From Paraglaciecola arctica BSs20135 (GTDB taxonomy: Bacteria; Pseudomonadota; Gammaproteobacteria; Enterobacterales; Alteromonadaceae): a DNA stretch of 64,000 bases. The position numbers and the translations under genes were made by a program. Shown in pieces: positions 20,702-30,884 of the stretch. The notes beneath the pieces were generated by a model. It ran no database searches. It saw only the letters and a list, made by a program, of their open reading frames with translations, and was not told the origin of the DNA. The stretch lies in NCBI RefSeq assembly GCF_000314995.1, contig NZ_BAEO01000055.1:124001-188000 (forward strand), in the 5' to 3' direction. Within the stretch, counting starts at the first letter, position 1, and each line of letters begins with the position of its first letter.

Positions 20702-21753
20702 GGTTTAAAACTCCTGCTGGCTAAACCCGCTGCAATAATAAGTTGTCCCGAGATATGTTCTAAATCTCCTCGATTGAGGTTTTCAGCTAAAGTCATGTCG
20801 GTAAATGGGTTGAAACTCGTCACCTCTATACCTAAATCAGCGGTTAAGTCTTCTGGTAATGATGTTAAATGTCCTGCGCCTCCGCATATCAGTAATGAAC
20901 TCGGGCGCGCTGCGCCAGATGCGCTGCTGTAGACTTGTAATGCTCGGTTAATATTTTGTTGAAGGTTAGCTAAAAACATAGGGTATGCATCTTGTTTCCA
21001 AGTATCTGGTAATGTGCCGTCAGTCAATTGTTGTTCAATTTGAGAACGTTCTTGACTGTAAAGCATACTCAGGTCTTGGATCAGCGCATCCATTCCAAAG
21101 TTGTGGTCTTTGGTATAAATAACCCTGCCATTTTTTACGGCACACATTTGTAAATGGCTGGCTCCAATATTGATGCAGCATACAGTTTCGTCTTCTTCTT
21201 GGGGATAGAAGGAAGCAACTGCTGCACCCAAAGCGTAACTTTCAACATCAACGATTTTGGCTTCGTATCCCACTTCACCTAATAAGGTGATCCTGCGGTC
21301 GACTAATTCTTTATGAACCGCACTTAGTAATACCTCAACCTTATTATTAGTGGTTTGGCTGTCACTTATCTCTTCGAAGTCAATGTATACCTCGTTCAGT
21401 GGATAAGGAATTAAACTATCGGCTTCTAATTCAATTTGGCTTTCAAGTTCGTGATCAGTTTGCCCTGGATCCATATATACAATCTTATTCAGAACGGTCG
21501 AGCCCGATACTGCTATAGCAACCAATTTGTTTTTATTTTTTAATGAAAGCTTCACTTTCTTAAGCGCATGACTTACCGCTTCGAAATCCTTAATATCACG
21601 CTCTGCAAAAGCATTACCCTGAATGGGCTCGCAGGCATAGGCTTGCAAGTTATATTGTTCACCTGATTTTTCGAGTATCACGGCTTTAATAAACCGGGTA
21701 CCGATATCAAGGCCAATCATCTTTTGTACTTTAGGGCCAAATAATTTTTTCAA
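20689..21753 (-). CDS. pilM: Type IV pilus actin-like ATPase PilM
   Basis: PilM is a cytoplasmic, actin-like (FtsA-related) protein that forms the base of the pilus alignment complex. Its 354 residues include the nucleotide-binding phosphate-1 loop GLDIGTRFIKAV (14-25), VCCINIGASHLQM (phosphate 2) and LLICGGAGHL (adenosine motif). The start is a TTG at 21753. The next ATG (21720) would remove the usual ~10 residues before GLDIG, so the TTG is favoured. It is the first gene of pilMNOPQ and divergent from mrcA. Confidence 0.94.
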   Translation of the reverse strand: MKKLFGPKVQKMIGLDIGTRFIKAVILEKSGEQYNLQAYACEPIQGNAFAERDIKDFEAVSHALKKVKLSLKNKNKLVAIAVSGSTVLNKIVYMDPGQTDHELESQIELEADSLIPYPLNEVYIDFEEISDSQTTNNKVEVLLSAVHKELVDRRITLLGEVGYEAKIVDVESYALGAAVASFYPQEEDETVCCINIGASHLQMCAVKNGRVIYTKDHNFGMDALIQDLSMLYSQERSQIEQQLTDGTLPDTWKQDAYPMFLANLQQNINRALQVYSSASGAARPSSLLICGGAGHLTSLPEDLTADLGIEVTSFNPFTDMTLAENLNRGDLEHISGQLIIAAGLASRSFKPWHI

Positions 21754-21891
21754 TTGTTAGACATCCGATTGAATAGGAATTAGTTCACAGCATCATTATT
21801 ACGTAATTTTTTGTTTTTTATGGTTCTAATAACTGTACATAGGTATAAAATGTAGATCATTTATTAAAAGTTGCCTTGGTATTATCTATCC

Positions 21892-24498
21892 GTGAAGTTA
21901 TTTAAACCCGCATTTATCGTCCTTTCTGTCACATTTGTTATCGGTATCACTATCCTATTAGGTACTTATTTTTATATCAAATCTGACTTACCTAGCGTCG
22001 ACGTCCTTAAAGATGTTCGATTGCAAACGCCTATGCGCATTTTTACTCAAGACGGTAAACTTATCTCCCAATATGGAGTGAAACGCCGTATTCCCCTTAC
22101 CCTTGACCAAATTCCTGAGCAATTAAAACAAGCCGTTATTGCTACCGAAGATAGCAGGTTTTATGATCATCCGGGTATAGATCCTATCGGCATGATGCGC
22201 GCTTTAGTTAATTTAGTTGTCACCGGTGAAAAAGGGCAGGGTGGCAGTACCCTAACTATGCAAATGGCACGTGACTTCTTTCTGACCCGCGAGAAGAAAT
22301 ACATCCGCAAAATACGTGAAATTATTCTAGCTTGGCATATGGAACAGTTATTAAGCAAACAAGAAATATTAGAGCTGTATTTAAATAAAGTGGAACTGGG
22401 CCATCGGGCCTTCGGTTTTGGTGCGGCAGCACAAGTTTATTATGGTAAGTCACTCAATGAACTGACATTAGCTCAAATTGCCACTATTGCAGGCTTACCC
22501 CAAGCACCATCTGCTCTTAACCCTATTAGTAGCCCAGCGCGTTCATTGGCCAGAAGACGCATTGTTTTGTTACGTATGTTAGATGAAGAATATATTGATC
22601 AAAAGCAGTTTGAGGAAGCCGTAAACGCTCCTGTTACCGCTAAAAAATATGGAGCAGAAATTAACTTAGATGCACCTTATTTAGCAGACATTATTTATAG
22701 TGAAATGATTGAACTGTACGGTAAAGACGAGGCTGAAACTGGCGGCTATCAAATATACTCTACTGCTTCATCAGATTTGCAAGCGGCAGCGCAACTAGCG
22801 GTGCGTAGAAATTTGCATGATTATGACGAACGTCATGGTTATCACGGTCCAGTCAAACAACTTTGGTCATCAGAATTAACAGATGAGAAAAACCAACTAG
22901 CTGATCCAGCACCCTGGTCTGAAGAACAAATGTTAACTTACCTGCAAGAGGTACAAACCTTCGAATCCATGCAGCCCGCTATTGTTGTTAAAGTAAATGA
23001 TAAGGACATCATCATTTTCAACCAGCAAGGAAAATACAACATTATTGATTGGGACGGCTTAGATTGGGCAAGACCTTTTATCAATGACGCAAAACAAGGG
23101 CCAGAACCCGAAACAGCCAGCGACATATTACAAGAAGGAGCGCTGATTTTAATTCGCCAAAGAGAATACGACTTACATTGGCAACTTGCCCAATATCCAC
23201 AGGCGAGTGGCGCTTTTGTTGCTTTGGATCCTAAAAATGGTGCGGTACAAGCTGTGGTTGGTGGTTATAGTTTTTATCAAAGTCAGTTTAACCGAGCGAC
23301 TCAAGCCAAGAGACAAGTGGGTTCAAACATCAAACCTTTTATTTATTCAGCTGCGCTGGAAAATGGTTACACTTTGGCGAGTGTGATTAACGATGCTCCA
23401 ATTACACAGTGGCAAGCTGGTTCAGGGAACGCCTGGCGTCCGGAAAACTCACCTCCTGAGTATGACGGGCCTATTCGAATGCGTGTAGCTTTAACTAAAT
23501 CAAAAAATGTGGTGTCTGTGCGTTTACTCAGAGCAGTAGGACTGGAAAATGTTGCAGAGCATCTTACCCGTTTTGGTTTTAATAAAGATGACATTCCTTT
23601 AGATGAAACTCTTTCTTTAGGTTCTGGCTCCCACACCCCCCTTGAAGTGGCAACCGCCATGTCGGTCATTGCCAATGGCGGATTTTTAATTCAACCACAT
23701 TTTATCGAGCGCATAGAAAACGAGATGGGTGAGATATTGTGGCAAGCCAATCCTAAAAATGCTTGTGATCCTTGTATTGCAGAAACCAAATCCAACTCAA
23801 ATATTGACGATCCTGATGATATTGAAGCACTGTTAGCCGCAGAATTTGGTGTTGCACATCAGGATGATGAGCCTGTCAAAAATATTCTTTCAGCCCCTAG
23901 AGTGATCAGTGCAGAAAATGCATTTTTAGTAGCGGAAATGATGCGTTCTGCAGTACAAATTAATGGTACTTGGGACAATCGTGGCACAGGTTGGCGTGCA
24001 GCAGTGTTAATGAACCGACGTAGTGACATAGCCGGAAAAACAGGCACCACAAACGATGTACGTGATACCTGGTTTAGTGGGTTTACACCAGACTTAGTGG
24101 CCACTGCATGGGTGGGGTTTGATGATAACAATCGTCGTTTGGGTCGTACTACGCGCAATCAAAATTTGGTTAATAAAAATCCCCAAAAATATAATTATAT
24201 TGGCAATGCTTTAGTCGGCGGTGAATCAGGCTCCCATGCGGCGCAGCCTGCTTGGATAAGGTTTATGCAACATGCCTTAGCAGGCAAACCCGAACATTTA
24301 TTACCCATGCCAACTAACCTACTTACCGTGCGCATAGATAAAGGCACAGGTAAACTTACTAATAGAACTGATAATACTTCTATGTTTGAATACTTTACAC
24401 AAGGCACCGAGCCTCAAAATTTTGTGGTAGATGCGGAGATTATTGAATCCGCAGATCAAGGTGATCAAAGTAAAAAGCAGATTGAAGACATTTTTTAA
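21892..24498 (+). CDS. mrcA: Penicillin-binding protein 1A (bifunctional transglycosylase/transpeptidase)
   Basis: PBP1A polymerises and cross-links peptidoglycan. I chose the GTG at 21892 because the product then begins KLFKPAFIVL, matching the E. coli MrcA N-terminus; a TTG seven codons upstream is the alternative. The ~868 residues include a membrane anchor (~7-28), a GT51 domain with catalytic Glu86 (ATEDSRF) and GGSTLTMQMARDF, an OB-like insert, and a transpeptidase domain with SNIK (~478), SKN and KTGTT (~714). Divergent from pilM, as in many gammaproteobacteria. Confidence 0.95.
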   Translation: MKLFKPAFIVLSVTFVIGITILLGTYFYIKSDLPSVDVLKDVRLQTPMRIFTQDGKLISQYGVKRRIPLTLDQIPEQLKQAVIATEDSRFYDHPGIDPIGMMRALVNLVVTGEKGQGGSTLTMQMARDFFLTREKKYIRKIREIILAWHMEQLLSKQEILELYLNKVELGHRAFGFGAAAQVYYGKSLNELTLAQIATIAGLPQAPSALNPISSPARSLARRRIVLLRMLDEEYIDQKQFEEAVNAPVTAKKYGAEINLDAPYLADIIYSEMIELYGKDEAETGGYQIYSTASSDLQAAAQLAVRRNLHDYDERHGYHGPVKQLWSSELTDEKNQLADPAPWSEEQMLTYLQEVQTFESMQPAIVVKVNDKDIIIFNQQGKYNIIDWDGLDWARPFINDAKQGPEPETASDILQEGALILIRQREYDLHWQLAQYPQASGAFVALDPKNGAVQAVVGGYSFYQSQFNRATQAKRQVGSNIKPFIYSAALENGYTLASVINDAPITQWQAGSGNAWRPENSPPEYDGPIRMRVALTKSKNVVSVRLLRAVGLENVAEHLTRFGFNKDDIPLDETLSLGSGSHTPLEVATAMSVIANGGFLIQPHFIERIENEMGEILWQANPKNACDPCIAETKSNSNIDDPDDIEALLAAEFGVAHQDDEPVKNILSAPRVISAENAFLVAEMMRSAVQINGTWDNRGTGWRAAVLMNRRSDIAGKTGTTNDVRDTWFSGFTPDLVATAWVGFDDNNRRLGRTTRNQNLVNKNPQKYNYIGNALVGGESGSHAAQPAWIRFMQHALAGKPEHLLPMPTNLLTVRIDKGTGKLTNRTDNTSMFEYFTQGTEPQNFVVDAEIIESADQGDQSKKQIEDIF

Positions 24499-24576
24499 AG
24501 TAACACTACACTTTCGCTGGCCTAAGTTGCCAGAGTTAACTGACATAACAATACAAACTCACAGGACAATAAGTTA

Positions 24577-26271
24577 ATGGCTAACCTAGCTACAAATAAT
24601 GCGCTGTACATTCCTCATTCTGGACCCTCACTCTTAGAAACACCTCTGCTAAATAAAGGCAGCGCATTTAGTTCTGATGAACGTATTACGTTCAATTTAA
24701 CTGGTCTTATTCCGCCACGCTACGAGACCATCAAAGAGCAAGTAGACCGAGCTTATATGCAGTACTCTAGTTTTGATGAGCCTATCAATAAACATATCTA
24801 TCTGCGCGCCATTCAAGATAACAATGAAACTTTGTATTATCGATTAATCAAAGAACATATCGACGAGATGATGCCGATTATTTATACCCCGACTGTGGGT
24901 GATGCTTGTGAGCAGTTTTCAGACATTTACCGCAGTTCTCGTGGTTTGTTTATTTCCTATTCCGAACGTCATCAAATGGATGATATTTTGCGCAACGCCA
25001 CCAAACGTAAGGTTAAGGTCATAGTTGTGACTGATGGTGAGCGGATCTTAGGTTTGGGCGACCAAGGTATAGGCGGAATGGGGATCCCTATTGGTAAGCT
25101 ATCTTTGTACACGGCTTGTGGTGGTATTAGTCCAGCTTATACTTTGCCTGTGATGTTAGATGTAGGTACTAACAACGAAAAATTGTTGGCCGATCCTATG
25201 TATATGGGGGCGCGTCATAAACGAATTGGTCAAGCAGAGTACAACGAGTTTGTTGATATGTTTATTCAAGCCATTTATCGTCGTTGGCCTGAGGTCATGC
25301 TGCAGTTTGAAGATTTTGCCCAGCCAAATGCTATGCCCTTGTTGGAGCGTTACAGAGACAAAATTTGCTGTTTTAATGATGATATACAAGGTACAGCTGC
25401 AGTAGCGGTAGGTACTATATTGGCTGCATGTAAAAGTAAAAATACCAAGTTGTCAGAACAAAAAGTGGCTTTTGTTGGTTCTGGATCTGCAGGTTGTGGT
25501 ATTGCTGAGCAAATTATTAAACAAATGTGCTTAGAAGGTATTTCAGATGCACAAGCTCGCAGCCAAGTATTTATGGTAGACCGATTTGGTTTACTTACCG
25601 AAGGCATGCAAGGCCTACGAGATTTTCAACAACGTCTTGTGCAATCAGCTGATGCAATCAGTGAATGGTCGTTTAGCGGAGAGTTTCCGTCATTGTTAGA
25701 CGTGGTGCATTGCGCCCAACCCGATATATTAATAGGTGTGTCTGGCCAAGCTGGTTTATTTACCGAACAAGTGATCCGCAGCATGAAAAAACATTGCGAA
25801 TTACCGATTATTTTCCCTTTGAGTAACCCATCACGCCAAGTTGAAGCAACACCACAGCAGGTTATTGAATGGACTGATGGTAAGGTCATTATTGCTACCG
25901 GCAGCCCATTTAAACCAGTCGAGTACAAAGGCAAAATCTATCCAATTTCGCAGTGTAATAATAGTTATATCTTTCCAGGGATTGGTTTAGGCGTGATTGC
26001 AGCCAAGGCCAGTTTGATCAGCGATGAAATGTTAATGGCAACCAGCGTTGCTTTGGCTGAGGCGTCACCTCTAGCAGTAACTGGCAAAGGTGATTTACTC
26101 CCAGCTTTGGGCGAAATAGCCCAGCTGAGTAAAAAAATAGCATTTGATGTGGCAAAAATAGCCATGCAACAAAATCTGGCACTAGAAGTGTCAGATGAAA
26201 TACTAGCAGAGCGTATTGAGAGAAACTTTTGGATGCCAGAGTATCGCCCATATAAGCGAGTGAGTATTTGA
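24577..26271 (+). CDS. maeA: NAD-dependent malic enzyme (oxaloacetate-decarboxylating)
   Basis: This enzyme converts malate to pyruvate and CO2, reducing NAD+. The 564-residue length fits the large MaeA/SfcA class. Family motifs include the Tyr-containing [13 protein letters not shown], the metal site FEDFAQPNA...[12 protein letters not shown], the dinucleotide-binding [11 protein letters not shown], and [14 protein letters not shown]. It starts at an ATG with AGGACA upstream. It is a single gene between mrcA and a strong hairpin. Strict NAD over NADP preference is inferred from the size class only. Confidence 0.94.
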   Translation: MANLATNNALYIPHSGPSLLETPLLNKGSAFSSDERITFNLTGLIPPRYETIKEQVDRAYMQYSSFDEPINKHIYLRAIQDNNETLYYRLIKEHIDEMMPIIYTPTVGDACEQFSDIYRSSRGLFISYSERHQMDDILRNATKRKVKVIVVTDGERILGLGDQGIGGMGIPIGKLSLYTACGGISPAYTLPVMLDVGTNNEKLLADPMYMGARHKRIGQAEYNEFVDMFIQAIYRRWPEVMLQFEDFAQPNAMPLLERYRDKICCFNDDIQGTAAVAVGTILAACKSKNTKLSEQKVAFVGSGSAGCGIAEQIIKQMCLEGISDAQARSQVFMVDRFGLLTEGMQGLRDFQQRLVQSADAISEWSFSGEFPSLLDVVHCAQPDILIGVSGQAGLFTEQVIRSMKKHCELPIIFPLSNPSRQVEATPQQVIEWTDGKVIIATGSPFKPVEYKGKIYPISQCNNSYIFPGIGLGVIAAKASLISDEMLMATSVALAEASPLAVTGKGDLLPALGEIAQLSKKIAFDVAKIAMQQNLALEVSDEILAERIERNFWMPEYRPYKRVSI

Positions 26272-26283
26272 TTTAAGCCTGAT

Positions 26284-26313
26284 CAAGAAATACTCCTCTG
26301 GGAGTGTTTCTTG
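26284..26313 (+). terminator. Strong hairpin after maeA, probable terminator
   Basis: CAAGAAATACTCC and GGAGTGTTTCTTG pair along 13 bp (one T-G wobble) around the loop TCTG, 13 bp after the maeA stop. There is no long T-run after it, so termination may be partial or the stem may protect the mRNA 3' end. Confidence 0.65.
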
Positions 26314-26471
26314 TAGGAATAATTACCTCAATCAATCCAAAAGAGATTTTTGTTGAACTGTATGCAAACCATGGAAGTCGCTGGCAAATGCGCTATTGGT
26401 ATAACTCCGGGTTATGCTTTAGCCAATGAACTTTCAAAATATAAAAATGCTTACACTGGACAGAGTACTGA

Positions 26472-27239
26472 ATGAGTTTATTGAATAAAATTGGCCGAGG
26501 ATTAGCGGCGTACTTGGAAAAGCCGAGTAAGACTATCCAGCCATCTACTTGTAAACCAGAGTTTTTGGCCTCCACTATTAGAGTGGGCGATGTATTGTTA
26601 GTGGATGGTTCTAGTCGAATTAGTACTGCTATTAAATATCTCACTCAATCCACTTGGTCCCATGCCGCTCTGTGTATAGCCGATGAACGCAATAGCGCCG
26701 ATCCAAGTTGTGACAATATCACCCTAGTTGAAGCGGATGTACTAGACGGGATAAGAACGATACCCCTTAGCCACTATGCGCACTTACACACTAGGATCTG
26801 TCGTCCAGTAGGGCTGAATGAAGCTGAAATAGAAAGTGCTATTGAGTTCGCCACTGCCCAAGTTGGTCATCAATATGATATGAAAAACGTGTTTGATCTG
26901 ATGCGTTACCTAGTGCAAACCCCTCCGGTACCTGCGCGTTGGCGCAGAAAAATGATTGTGCTTGGTAGTGGAGACCCAACCCGCGCTATTTGTAGCTCGT
27001 TAATTGCTCAGACATTCCATTCAATTCGTTACCCTATTTTGCCCGACATTTTTTTTGAGAAAGCTAAACATCCAGACAATAAAGCTTATTACGACGAAGT
27101 CTTACAAATTCGCCATCACTCCTTATTTGTGCCCAGAGATTTCGATATGTCACCCTATTTTAATATAATAAAACCTACTTTAGATAAAGGCTTTGATCCA
27201 CACAGCATTGAGTGGAGTGAATATCAACAGAATGAGTAG
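26472..27239 (+). CDS. YiiX/YebB-like NlpC/P60-type cysteine hydrolase
   Basis: This 255-residue protein fits the permuted papain-like family YiiX/YebB. Candidate catalytic residues are His64 in TQSTWSHAAL, Glu88 in LVEAD and Cys174 in RAICSSLIAQ. The N-terminal IRVGDVLLVDG is the usual opening of the fold. There is no signal peptide. Members are thought to cleave amide bonds in peptides or lipids; the substrate here is unknown. It stands between maeA and a LysE exporter. Confidence 0.8.
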   Translation: MSLLNKIGRGLAAYLEKPSKTIQPSTCKPEFLASTIRVGDVLLVDGSSRISTAIKYLTQSTWSHAALCIADERNSADPSCDNITLVEADVLDGIRTIPLSHYAHLHTRICRPVGLNEAEIESAIEFATAQVGHQYDMKNVFDLMRYLVQTPPVPARWRRKMIVLGSGDPTRAICSSLIAQTFHSIRYPILPDIFFEKAKHPDNKAYYDEVLQIRHHSLFVPRDFDMSPYFNIIKPTLDKGFDPHSIEWSEYQQNE

Positions 27240-27335
27240 TGTTGTTTACAAAAGTGTAAAACCACTATTTTATTCAGTTTCAAAAATATCCGTTGCGCCG
27301 TAATATACGGGCAGTTTTACTCTTGATAAGAATCT

Positions 27336-27953
27336 ATGCCCACTTTCGCTACTTTAGCCGTTTTTATCCCCACTATGTTTTTTATCTCGGTCACGCCGGG
27401 TATGTGTATGACTTTGGCTATGACTTTGGGCTTAAAAATTGGCCTGCGCAGAACCATGTGGATGATGCTTGGTGAAGTGTTTGGCGTAGCATTAGTCGCA
27501 GTTTCGGCAGTGATGGGCGCCGCTGCAATCATGTTGAATTATCCAGCCTTATTTACTTGGTTTAAGTGGATAGGTGGCCTGTATCTGATGTATTTGGGAT
27601 GCAAAATGTATTGGTCGGGTAAACACTTGTCTCTTAGCACTCAAACAGACTTAACACTCAGTCGTTTTGCCTTGATATCACAAGGTTTTATCACCGCCAT
27701 CGCCAACCCCAAAGGTTGGGCATTTATGTTGTCTATATTGCCGCCTTTTATCAATACGACTAAGCCCATTACTTTTCAGTTGTTAGCGCTGGTGGCTATT
27801 ATTATGCTGAGCGAATTTGTTTGTATGTTGATTTATGCTACGGGTGGAAGGAGTTTAAAAACCCTACTCAACAAGGGCAATAATATAAGATGGATGAACG
27901 GGATTTCTGGCACATTATTGATAGCTGTGGGTATTTGGCTGGCACTTAGTTGA
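27336..27953 (+). CDS. LysE/RhtB-family amino-acid exporter
   Basis: This 205-residue polytopic inner-membrane protein has about six hydrophobic segments and the LysE signature near the N-terminus (FISVTPGMCMTLAMTLGLKIGLRR) and GFITAIANPKGWAFMLSILPPF in the middle. Family members export amino acids such as lysine, homoserine or threonine. The cargo cannot be read from sequence. Confidence 0.88.
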   Translation: MPTFATLAVFIPTMFFISVTPGMCMTLAMTLGLKIGLRRTMWMMLGEVFGVALVAVSAVMGAAAIMLNYPALFTWFKWIGGLYLMYLGCKMYWSGKHLSLSTQTDLTLSRFALISQGFITAIANPKGWAFMLSILPPFINTTKPITFQLLALVAIIMLSEFVCMLIYATGGRSLKTLLNKGNNIRWMNGISGTLLIAVGIWLALS

Positions 27954-28051
27954 ATAAATTATTTTACTCACAAAAAATGCTAGGAGACGCTCAGTCAATT
28001 CTTAAAATACAAGTATATTAAACTTACTTGTCAGCCACAGAATACCTTTTA

Positions 28052-28906
28052 CTAAAGGTTTAGGTCGGTAGATAAAAGTAGTTTTTGTAACGAGCGAGGG
28101 CGATAGTTGTTTTCAATATCTGCTAGTTTACCTGTTTGTCGCAGCTGTAAAATAGCTTGGTTGATAGCGTTCAAATCTGTTTGCTCAATGGATTGTTGAT
28201 TGAACATCAACAATGCTGGATTGATAAGTACGTTGTTACCAACCAGGCTCACCTCATCATGTTGCTCCTTACCAAGATGACGAAAAAAAATATCGGCATC
28301 CACTAATAACAAATCACCACGACTGGGGGTGGCAAATAGTAATTCCGTAGCGCGAGCTGCATCAGGATAAGCTGTATATAATTCGTTTTGTTGCCACTTG
28401 GTGCGTAGCACCTCAAATTCACTTCCATACCAACCACTTGCAGGGCCAATCAAATGCAACCCTTGATTAAAGGCATCAGTCATACTTAGTGTTGCAGGTA
28501 ATTTAAGATGCTTTCGGCTGAATAAAGCAACTATTTCGTGGCGATAGGGCTTGCTAAAATAGGCGTATTGTTGCCGCTCAGCGGTCTTAGATGCACGGAT
28601 CATTACATCAAACTTACCCTGTTGCAGGCTTCTTAAGATCCTTGCTCCCGTCATGGGGGTGAGGTGCCAGCGTACTTGGCAGCCTGCTTGGGTTAATATT
28701 TGCTGGGTTAGCAGTGCATCCATGCCAATAACTTGGCCATGATTGTCTAGATAAGCCGAAGGTGCATGTAGATCTAAGTGCACGGTTAACGTTTTATCAC
28801 AGCGGCTGTCAGCGGCTTCTGCCATGAAAGCAAAGAAGATCGTAAAAAATAAAATAAATTTCAGACTCAATCTGCGGGCTAGGTAAAAAAACGGTAAAAT
28901 ATTCAA
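28052..28906 (-). CDS. Periplasmic amino-acid-type solute-binding protein (SBP family 3)
   Basis: The 284-residue protein has an N-terminal signal segment (~14-32, ending FAFMAEAADS) and a type-II periplasmic binding fold of family 3 (HLDLHAPSAYLDNHGQVIGMDALLTQQIL; GKFDVMIRASKTAERQQYAYFSKPY). No ABC permease or ATPase gene is adjacent, so it is either an orphan binding protein or a secreted sensor-like protein. The ligand is unknown. Confidence 0.82.
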   Translation of the reverse strand: MNILPFFYLARRLSLKFILFFTIFFAFMAEAADSRCDKTLTVHLDLHAPSAYLDNHGQVIGMDALLTQQILTQAGCQVRWHLTPMTGARILRSLQQGKFDVMIRASKTAERQQYAYFSKPYRHEIVALFSRKHLKLPATLSMTDAFNQGLHLIGPASGWYGSEFEVLRTKWQQNELYTAYPDAARATELLFATPSRGDLLLVDADIFFRHLGKEQHDEVSLVGNNVLINPALLMFNQQSIEQTDLNAINQAILQLRQTGKLADIENNYRPRSLQKLLLSTDLNL

Positions 28907-29180
28907 TCTAAATAACTCTCAAATACAGCTTGAAACAACAATTACAACCACAGACATTATGACCAATTTATCTGGTTATTAACCGATTGCTCCCAGAACA
29001 GAAATCTTGGACTCGTCATTAAATCGATACATTAACTCACAGAAGTGAAAAATGATAATTAAAAACAAACGTAGAATTTATACCTAAGTATCCAGAGAAA
29101 AACCTGACTTTATTATAAAACTGTAATCCATATTACATGACCACTATAAGGTATGATTGTGTGGCTAACACTAGGTTGAA
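28907..29180. other. Intergenic region, no gene seen
   Basis: The 274 bp between the solute-binding protein gene and the DUF3703 gene are AT-rich. I see no open frame of note, no clear terminator and no RNA gene. The upstream portion should hold the promoter of the solute-binding protein gene. Confidence 0.5.
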
Positions 29181-29555
29181 TCAATCTACCTGAGCTTGGT
29201 TGGCCTTAGCTATGATAGCTGCGAGTTTCGATGATACCGGTAGTACTTTAAAAGGGCTAACGTTAGTCCCTCCAGTGTTACCAGTGGGAATAAATCCTAT
29301 TGCTGTTTTTGTTGCAGCCCCGACTATACGAAATATTTGACCTAAGCACTCTTTAATATCAACTTGCCTGATCGCCCACAACAACATCAACAGGTGTACT
29401 TTTGTATGTAAAAGGGTGGATGCCTGTCCAAGTACGTGGGCATTTTCTAAATGCTTAAATTCAGCTCTGTAATTGTGTTTTGTTCTTGCCTGCTTAGCTG
29501 ATGTTAATTCTTGCTCAACGTAAGGTTTTATCTTTTTGTAAAAGTGGCTAGACAT
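29181..29555 (-). CDS. DUF3703 family protein
   Basis: This 124-residue cytoplasmic protein has the conserved pattern HLENAHVLGQASTLLHTKVHLLML followed by GQIFRIVGAATKTAIGFIPTGNTGGTNV, which I recognise as DUF3703. The His-rich helical segment could bind a metal or cofactor, but no function is established. It begins at an ATG and appears to be a single gene. Confidence 0.78.
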   Translation of the reverse strand: MSSHFYKKIKPYVEQELTSAKQARTKHNYRAEFKHLENAHVLGQASTLLHTKVHLLMLLWAIRQVDIKECLGQIFRIVGAATKTAIGFIPTGNTGGTNVSPFKVLPVSSKLAAIIAKANQAQVD

Positions 29556-29643
29556 AAATATGTTTCACAGTTGTTGATAAGCATAATTAGTTTACACTTT
29601 TTCTCCAGCGCGTCTTACTGTATTGCAATTTATACAAGGATAT

Positions 29644-30387
29644 TCAGTCAACAAACATATAGTTTTCGATAGTGAATTGCGCTTTAAAACCAAGGCTTAA
29701 ATATAAGCTTTCACCGGCAGATGAGGCTTGAAGTACGGCATAACGACAGGCTAGTTCTCGTTTGGTCAACCCCAACACTTGATGCATCAGATTTCGAGCG
29801 ACTCCTTGACCTCGATATTGCTCAGGTACGCCCATCTGATGAATACCTGTTACATGCTCCGTTTTGTGTAACATGGCAGTAGCGACAGGCTGCCCTTGCA
29901 TATCAGCCAAGAGTAAAGTTACTTCAGGGTGCTGGTTAGCAAGTATTATCGAGGCAACATCAATTTCGTAATTAAAAGCTTGGGACGCAATATTGCACCA
30001 AACAATAGTGTCTTTTTCACTCGTCACTTTAGTGATATTTAATTGTTGCTGCTTCTGTGGTGTGTAGCTATACATATCTAAATACATGGCTTGTTGTTTA
30101 AACAGCAAGCTGAGTCCTAAACCTTCTTTGTCAGATTGGTGTTGAATGCCTTTCTTAGAATTGTTTTGGAACACTGGTACCACTAGTTTTTTTCTGTCGA
30201 GTGGTGCGTTTCCGAGGCGTTCCTTAAATGTTGTCCTAGAATCCCAATCTTGCCAATATCTGTGTGGCCAACTTCGAGACCGGTATATTCCTTGTGCGTT
30301 AAGCTCTTGATTGGGGGCTATACCCATTAGTTTCCATAAACTTGTTAGGTTATTGATGTTTTCTTTATCTAAGTCGAAATGCTGCAT
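29644..30387 (-). CDS. GNAT-family N-acetyltransferase
   Basis: The 247-residue protein has a C-terminal GNAT domain (about residues 120-245) with the acetyl-CoA loop in PEQYRGQGVARNLMHQVL and the strand YAVLQASSAGESLYLSLGF. The first ~115 residues (WKLMGIAPNQELN, YRSRSWPHRYWQDW) are not recognisable as a known domain. Its start overlaps the stop of the upstream DMT transporter gene by one base (TAATG), so the two are coupled. Substrate unknown. Confidence 0.85.
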   Translation of the reverse strand: MQHFDLDKENINNLTSLWKLMGIAPNQELNAQGIYRSRSWPHRYWQDWDSRTTFKERLGNAPLDRKKLVVPVFQNNSKKGIQHQSDKEGLGLSLLFKQQAMYLDMYSYTPQKQQQLNITKVTSEKDTIVWCNIASQAFNYEIDVASIILANQHPEVTLLLADMQGQPVATAMLHKTEHVTGIHQMGVPEQYRGQGVARNLMHQVLGLTKRELACRYAVLQASSAGESLYLSLGFKAQFTIENYMFVD

Positions 30388-30833
30388 TATGCCTCCTTGT
30401 TGATGAAAATTATGCCTATTACTAATGCCAATAGACCAATGATTTTGTGTAGGGTGATGGGTTTAATTGGCATGTTGAACCAGCCTAAATGCCCTGCGAT
30501 AACGGCCATCACAAGCTGGCCTATAAGAAAATAGGGCATCATTGCCCCCATCCCAATTTTGGGGATCAGGAAATACACAAGTGAGATGCCAACGGCGCTA
30601 AGTAAGCCTCCGGCAAACCATAAATAAATGGGCACCGTTTTTGTTGTTACCAACGACGGAAGGCTTTGATTGATAAATATCAGCGTGATGCCAGCAAAAA
30701 ATAAACTGCAGAAAAACGCCACCACAGCCGCAAGTTGAGCATTGCCAAGTAAGTTACCCAGCTGAGCATTAAAGCCGGCTTGAAGAGCCATAGCTGTGCC
30801 TGATATAAAGGCTAATACATATAAATAAGTCAT
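30387..30833 (-). CDS. YdcZ-type small DMT transporter (DUF606)
   Basis: The 148-residue protein has five predicted transmembrane helices and the family opening MALQAGFNAQLG followed by VVAFFCSLFFAGIT. Small DMT proteins of this type often act as homo- or heterodimers in drug or metabolite export. It is coupled to the GNAT gene downstream and lies 51 bp after a Crp/Fnr-type regulator gene on the same strand. Confidence 0.85.
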   Translation of the reverse strand: MTYLYVLAFISGTAMALQAGFNAQLGNLLGNAQLAAVVAFFCSLFFAGITLIFINQSLPSLVTTKTVPIYLWFAGGLLSAVGISLVYFLIPKIGMGAMMPYFLIGQLVMAVIAGHLGWFNMPIKPITLHKIIGLLALVIGIIFINKEA

Positions 30834-30884
30834 GCATCGACTATAAAGGTTTTAGCAACAGACTCATTTACATAGGTTGATAAT

